Assembly (NCBI GenBank): GCA_947579665.1
Contig: OX388349.1
Location: forward strand, 73,350,841 to 73,414,840
Origin: Sympetrum striolatum
Lineage: Eukaryota; Arthropoda; Insecta; Odonata; Libellulidae
Direction of reading: 5' to 3'
DNA length: 64,000 nucleotides
Shown here one piece after another: positions 58,213 to 64,000 of the stretch. The notes beneath the pieces were generated by a model that made no database searches, was not told the DNA's origin, and saw only the letters and a list, made by a program, of their open reading frames with translations. Each line of letters opens with the position of its first letter. Position 1 is the stretch's first letter. A program made the translations under genes and the position numbers.

Positions 58213-58253
58213 TGCATCTGAAGATGCTTCCATTGAAAGCGAAATGAGCACCA
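58213..58253 (+). ncRNA. hammerhead-ribozyme-like motif D
   Basis: CTGAAGA (58218-58224, all seven core positions correct), one base, hairpin GCTT/AAGC with a 7-base loop, GAAA (58241-58244), then TGAGCACC where helix III would need a U16.1; C is present instead. Core intact, helix III damaged. Confidence 0.4.
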
Positions 58254-60232
58254 GGTAGATTTATCCATTAATGGTTTTGGTACTTAGTGACAATTTATTC
58301 TACACTACTTTGAGGAAATTACGACTCTATTACTTAAACATTGGCGTCCACCAAGGTAAAATCATATCGATTACGATCTAATTCCATGCTATGGTTTCCT
58401 TTCCATTTAATTACAGAAATACATCCCTTTACAATATGATACTAGTTTACAGCTTTCTTGATAAGAAATGTCGCACTAACAGTGAACATAATGTAAGCAA
58501 AAGTAAAAAATAAAATAAAGAAGTAGTTCGAACGCCTGGTTTTAACATAAGGCGAAATATAGGGCATTAATGTGTACGTAGAAGTATTACCAAGATTTGA
58601 TGGTAGAATATCTCTAATTACTTTAAAATCGAATATAAAATAACCTGGAAACCCCATAACGATTAAGGAAAACACTAAATGCGTGAGTTGGGTTCACTAT
58701 TCATTTCTTCATATTTGTTAATTATAGTTTTCTCTAACAGTTCAAATTAACTGTGAAAATCTGCTATAAATTCAATGCCGAGATACGTTACGGTAAACTA
58801 AAATTAAAATTCCATATTCATGTAAATTTCTCGTCGTTTTTGTTGCCTTAATTAGCTGCATAAGATGCTCATGCAGCACCTAATGAGGTATTCCAAAGCA
58901 GGTCAATTTTCTAGATGGGATTTAAGCAAGTTCATCAGCATGCAGGTCTAGTTGCATACTGCGATCAGTTAATCCACTTCATCACAGCGGAAAACTAACA
59001 TCATAACTTCCTTCGACTATCGGAGTCTCTAAACACTCGACTCGAGCATAAACTGAGCTTGCGCCGAGTTCATGACTCTTCTATGCCAATTTAGAGGCAG
59101 ACGTGCGTTCGAAACACTTGAATTGCTATCTCATATACTCTCTCCCCTTTAACGGATGCAAGACTCCTTTGCACAGACTAAATTAGGCGTCTCCTATACA
59201 TTAGGTGAAGAGGTGCTGTAAAGGAGCAGCTTTTGAAGAAAACACCTCTGCTCAGTTGGGAAAGAAACCCATCTTCCAGCGTATCAGTTGACTCCGTAAG
59301 AAAATTGAAGACCGTAGTTATTGATGCATTTAAGCTGCGGAAACACTGGGTGGATGTTGGTTACGCCATTAACGAGTGGATTACATTATTCTGTGGAAAG
59401 TATAGTTTAATTTCTCAGTGAATTTTTAAAATGAAGTTCAACCAAATTTCACTTGAGACTATTAATTATGAAAATGAGTTTCTTACGTAAAAATAGCACA
59501 GAATCGTAGACAAGGACGAGAATTAAAAATACTGACTACTAAAAATAACGCTGTTACAAATCACCGAAAGTGCAATGACTACGATAATCTTTAAGTGGGT
59601 ATAATAATTTCATCGATGAATATAGTCCCATTCAAATTCATGGGTAAGTACCGCATGGCCATTGCATTTACATGGACACTATAAACTAAATAATCTCAGG
59701 CTTGACTGAGTGGAAGTTCATTTCCATGATAAAATCAATTTTTACTTTCCCAAAGTAAAACCAAAATCACCAAGTTAAAACAGTATATACAACGACCAGT
59801 TAGGGCTCGTTCGGACAACATTAGGACACACAATTTCATAAATCAAGGGAGAGGGAAGAGGTTTATAGGGTTTTAACTTGTGGAAGTGTATTAGTGTTTT
59901 TAATTTTACTTTTTGGAAATAAAAATTAATTTATCATGTTAAGGAAACTATTTTCAATGACTTAAATATGAGATTATATTAAATCACCGACATTGCCCTC
60001 AAGTCTTAATGATTTAATCTATAATATATTCATTAGTTCAAAGTATTTCAACCCAATTTAGTCTTCAGTAAGTTATTGGCTTCAAGGAATTTATATCCTA
60101 AACATCTGATGTGGCCGGCACATGACTTTCTCCATTAAGATGTAAATATTTATCTACATCAGTATTTTCAAACTCTAGATTCAATCTAAACTTGGAAGAT
60201 ATATACAAATACATTTTTTGTAGATAACTGAA
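58254..60232. other. no gene seen
   Basis: Minus-strand frame 58442-58675 (77 codons) has hydrophobic C-terminal stretches like a membrane protein fragment, but no family is recognised. Frame 59233-59421 is also unrecognised. The 58950-59230 part is a little GC-richer. Confidence 0.4.
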
Positions 60233-60745
60233 TAGACCTAATTATCAGATTAATGGAGGAATTTTGCAAAAACGGAAACGAACTTCGAAAAATAAAGCTC
60301 GATATCCGGTAAACCGATTTACTCCAAAAAATAATCAACTCTAAAAAACCAACCAAAGTGACATATATGAAATTTGGTGTTGATAGACAATTAGTTGTCA
60401 TGTTAGAGCGCCCACAAAGTACATAATAAGCAACTTCCGGTTAATCAGTAATTCACGAATAACTCCTAAACAATCAGTGATAAAAAATGTGTTTCATACA
60501 AAAGTTATAGTAAATTATATATTCTAAAACTTATATGAATAATAGTATATTCCTAAATATCAGATTAATGGAGATATTTTGCAAAAACGGAAATTTGCTT
60601 CGAAGAATAAAGCTCGACTTCCGGTTTTTCTGATTTACTCCAAAAACTAATCAACTCAGACAGCATTAACTACAGTGCTATATATGAAGTTTGGTATTGA
60701 TAAAACTAATAATTTTTACGTTAGAGCGCCCACAATCACACACAC
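60233..60745 (+). repeat. direct tandem repeat, period about 315
   Basis: Two copies (about 60241-60425 and 60556-60735) share TATCAGATTAATGGAG, TTTTGCAAAAACGGAAA, AATAAAGCTCGA, CTTCCGGTTTT-like text and ATATATGAA-TTTGGT; both end TTAGAGCGCCCACAA. Confidence 0.9.
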
Positions 60746-60780
60746 ACACATACACACACACACACACATACACACAGACA
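60731..60780 (+). repeat. CA microsatellite
   Basis: Interrupted (CA)n with two TACA interruptions, placed at the junction between the tandem repeat and a following GACATCATTCCGAAAATGG segment. Confidence 0.97.
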
Positions 60781-60900
60781 TCATTCCGAAAATGGTCAAA
60801 ACGTGTTCTAGGGACCCCAAAACATGTATTTCCGTTGAAATCTCGAAGCCGATTTTTTCTTGAAAACAATACTTTCTCTATAATACGTATGTGGAGAAAA
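60781..60900 (+). repeat. microsatellite-associated repeat segment
   Basis: GACATCATTCCGAAAATGGT, AACGTGTTCTAGGGACCCC and GTTGAAATCTCGAAGCCGAT resemble a repeat I recall next to CA arrays in several invertebrate genomes. There is one copy here, so this rests on memory. Confidence 0.35.
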
Positions 60901-60959
60901 TATATATTACCTAAAACCAGACTGAAAGGAAAGAAGTTAGGGAAAGGTTTCTTATGCGA

Positions 60960-62240
60960 GTCATAAAAGTTCGGGCTACATCAAGACTTGATAGAAGTGC
61001 ATGACAGTGGAGATCAGTTAGATGCTGTAGCGGTGGATTTAGCGATGGCGTTTGACATAGTGGATCAAAGTTTGCTGAATCAAAAAATGAGTATGATGGC
61101 GGTAGACCTAAGGATAGTGGAATGGACGGAGACCTTTATTCGTAATAAAACGCAGAGAATTAAAATAGGAAATAAACAGTTGGACCCAATAAATGTAACT
61201 TAAGAGGCAGCGGAGGGTAGTGTACTAGGACCATTATTATTTTTAATATTTATTAACGAAATGCCGAACGTAGTAAAATCTCGAGTACATTTATTAGCTT
61301 ACGATTGTATAATTTAAAGAGTGATAAAATAAAATGGCAATTTCAACGAGTTACAAAGTGATATTGATGGATTGAGTAATTGGGCCACCTCGAGCAAATT
61401 GGATGTAAATATAGATAAATGTAAAGTCATTGACTTTAACAAGAGTAAGTTTCAGTATTCTTATAATATCGCTGGGAATGTTTTATCGAAAGAACATAAG
61501 GTAAAATACTTGGGTGTTGCTTTCATTAGGAATTTAAAATGGAAAGCGCAATTTGAAAATACCATAGGCAAAGCCAATAAAACGTTAAATTTTGTGATAC
61601 GTCCTCATAAAAAAATCAAACAGGAAAATAAAAGAAACTGCGTACCTATTATTTCTTAGGCCTATTCCAGTTTATGAGATACGTAGGTGAATATTTATGG
61701 GACCCTTATCAATTAGAAGTTAAAAAGGAATTGGGAAAGGTACAAAAAGGGCGGCTAGATTAGTCTTAAGGAGATACATAGCAGCGTTACTCAGATGATA
61801 AAAAAATTAGGTCGGCACAGCCTAGAAGACAGGAGGAAGAAAAAAAGAATACCGCTTTTCATTAAGATATTCATGGGATTTCCTGTGTTTAAGGAATTAA
61901 GTGAAAAATCTTGCATGATAAGTACATGACAAGTAATGTATATGCTGTTTTAAGATTATTTAAATTTCTTACCAACGTATAAGGAATTCACAGCGGTATG
62001 TGTTTGTGTGTTGTTTGTTTCTTTTTTCCTTATAATTCATGTATGTATTGTATATTTTTGATATTTTTAAATTTTTTATCATTTCAAATATGAATGCTTA
62101 TAATATAGGAAGTTGGAACTGTTTTTGTATTGATGCATAGGAATATTTTTTTATTTCATTAATTGCTATATACGTTAACGTCGCCACCTCTCCTCGCGAC
62201 TATTTGCGGCAGTTTTGTGTATTAATAATAAACATAATAA
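60960..62240 (+). mobile_element. CR1/Jockey-type LINE fragment
   Basis: Contains a decayed reverse transcriptase from palm to C-terminal part (separate entry) and an AT-rich 3' part with AATAAACATAATAAA at about 62228. 5' truncated at about 60960, immediately after the repeat block. The 3' boundary is uncertain. Confidence 0.75.
60988..61800 (+). pseudogene. LINE reverse transcriptase remnant
   Basis: Blocks in order: VDLAMAFDIVDQSLL (the AFD catalytic block, 61036), a WTETFIRNKTQRIKIG stretch, GSVLGPLLFLIFINEMPN (about 61216-61270), LLAYDCII where FADD is expected (first Asp of the catalytic pair replaced by Tyr, about 61294), then WATSSKLDVNIDKCKVIDF and VKYLGVAF (about 61380-61525) and WDPYQLEVKKELGKVQKG near 61698. 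A TAA at 61201 and later frame shifts break it. Family members use this enzyme for target-primed reverse transcription; this copy cannot. Confidence 0.85.
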
Positions 62241-64000
62241 AAAGAGCCTTATTTTTCAACAAGGCAATAGAGTATCACCACGTACTTATTCAAGATGAAA
62301 TCCTAACAAAACTACATATGTACTTGAAAGAAAGAATTATTGTATGAGTAGTATTTTATCATAAGCAATTAACGCATATATACGAATGTAATAACATGAA
62401 CGCATACTAAAGTAAATGAGGAAAATCTACAAACTATACTACTACTCTGTTAATATTAAAAGTTGTGTCGAAATCAATTTTATGATCACTATCTTGTATT
62501 TTGAATGAGCGCCTATAACAAGTTCAGTTTATATTGAGATCGAGGAATTGGCTTCTTTACTTTAGTGGATCGCAAAAGCGAGATTATTTACGAAGCGATT
62601 TCTTGACGTCAGTCGTAATTAGAGTACACAGTTATGACTCTTGCGTTCAATTGAATCTTTTCGGTTAGCATTCCAAGTTTAAGAAATCCGCCGTCTGTCA
62701 AGCATATGATAGCCACGAGCGAGTTAAATAAAACCGGAATTCGGATGATTGCGTTGGTGTCATTCGGAATGAACGATCGCTAATAGTCTCATTCCGGAGA
62801 CAATCTCAAGGAAAATCGAGAAACCTTTTCGTTTATTTCCCTCTAATCATTTATTCATATATTTTGCCTTTCTTTCCTCATCTTTTCTCCTCTCTCACCA
62901 TCCTTGGTTGCCCCGACGCATGTCATTCAAACTAATCGCACTGAACGAAAAATATACTCTTTTTCACCAACGATTTCATCACATAAAATTGGCTAACTAA
63001 GGTTTGCAGTCGAGGATGGGTCCAAATTCACATATTTGGATTTAATGCGACTGTACCATTATGGATGCAAGTTTTTCGTTTGTCCATAGGCATTGAGAAA
63101 CCCAGATTTGATTTTTTCTTAGTTATGCTTGCAGATCTGATAATACGACAGCTACCGGGAGATTCTATGATGAATTACTTTCGTTAACTCATTAATATAG
63201 TCGTGATACCGTAACTTGGGGAATGAAATAGTTTTCATTCGTCTTTTGGAAGAGAATAAGTAAAAGAGAATCTGCATTTTACCTTTGACTTAACTTTTTT
63301 CATAACCAAAACTAAAAGGATATGCAAACTGCTAAGGCATGAGTTACGGAATCGATTAATAGAATGAAAATCGTTGCTCATTCCTTACCTACGAAGACTT
63401 ATTACGTTTATGCTGGGTGAACTACTTCACTCCTCGTCCCTTGGATAGCTAATGGTAAAGGCGATGTAAATGGCATAGGGCTGATTACTTTACAGGAAGG
63501 ATTCTTATTGGATTCTACGAAAAGTATAATCGACGGTTTATTGTTCTGCTGACTTTCTTTATTCATAGTATTCTAGCGCAGAAAAGAAGAAAACCTCCCT
63601 TCTCTTCTTGGTTTAAGGCAAGATTAAGTTCTAAGTAAAGATATTGGTAGAAAATGTTAGAGAGTATGTGGATCGATCCTAAGGCAGATGGACCAATGGA
63701 TATGCAGAAATTGTTTCTATCAAAACATCCTCAAAAGGGAAGACGTTTTTCGTTTGTGTTCTATTTGTTTGAATGAAAGTGTTGAGTTAGAGGAAGCACA
63801 AAGGGACAGAAATATATAGGGTTGATGTGCGGGTGATCAATAGCGCACCTTTTCTCTCCAGATCAGTCACTGTCACATTGAAATGGAGCCGTGGGAATCC
63901 GAGAAGCATCTCTTAATGCACTCCCTTTTGCCCTTTTTCCTTGTACTCTCGGCTGCCGAGGATCACATAGTAGAATATGCAAAACAGAAGTACATTTCTA
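62241..64000. other. no gene seen
   Basis: AT-rich to balanced. Slightly GC-richer patches at 62560-62800 and 63830-63960 have no recognisable frame. No element ends identified. Confidence 0.45.

Noticed and set aside
58442..58675. Insect odorant-receptor fragment
   Set aside because: Hydrophobic segments are suggestive, but none of the conserved receptor motifs is present; AT-rich DNA often yields such frames.
60691..60966. 91-codon frame over the CA array
   Set aside because: His-Thr runs are the translation of the microsatellite.

Overview
This is an AT-rich eukaryotic genomic window with no bacterial-style operons, almost no long open frames, and many decayed mobile elements. The element repertoire points to an arthropod, most likely an insect: CR1/Jockey-type LINE remnants, tRNA-headed SINEs, a piggyBac, a Tigger/pogo element, a hAT MITE, and a short GC hairpin repeat that I recall as common in insect DNA. 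I cannot name the species.

Layout. 1-760: 3' part of a LINE. 2.9-4.3 kb: a broken transposon-associated protein gene, then a SINE. 5.8-7.3 kb: an internally deleted Tigger/pogo element with perfect inverted ends. 7.6 kb: first of five hammerhead-ribozyme-like motifs (others at 14.3, 46.4, 49.6 and 58.2 kb). 8.5-9.3 kb: a GC-rich coding-like relic on the minus strand. 10-21 kb: mostly unassigned AT-rich DNA with a SINE, a Penelope/retrozyme-like foldback and diverged copies of a dispersed repeat. 24-25.5 kb: LINE tail, an unidentified coding relic and a 25-bp minisatellite. 27-29.4 kb: a large inverted-repeat structure. 30-34.1 kb: repeat copies, a SINE pair in inverted orientation inside one target-site duplication, and LINE tails. 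34.6-35.2 kb: a TTAA-flanked MITE. 37.8-43.8 kb: a nearly complete but disabled piggyBac inserted into an older repeat. It has nested ends, inverted arms of about 880 bp that are almost identical, and an intron-containing transposase with two frameshifts and a catalytic Asp changed to Asn. 44.4 kb: hAT MITE. 46.7 kb: a second inverted tRNA-SINE pair. 47.2 kb: a short frame with a good signal peptide, the only host-gene-like start. 50-53 kb: GC-richer, possibly regulatory DNA. 54-62 kb: more repeats, SINEs, a CA microsatellite and a LINE reverse transcriptase relic.

There is no pathway here. The interest lies in element architecture: the palindromic piggyBac, the two inverted SINE pairs, and the scattered hammerhead-like folds whose helix II sequences differ while pairing is largely kept. 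All comparisons were made by eye within the window; family names rest on recognised motifs and not on searches.
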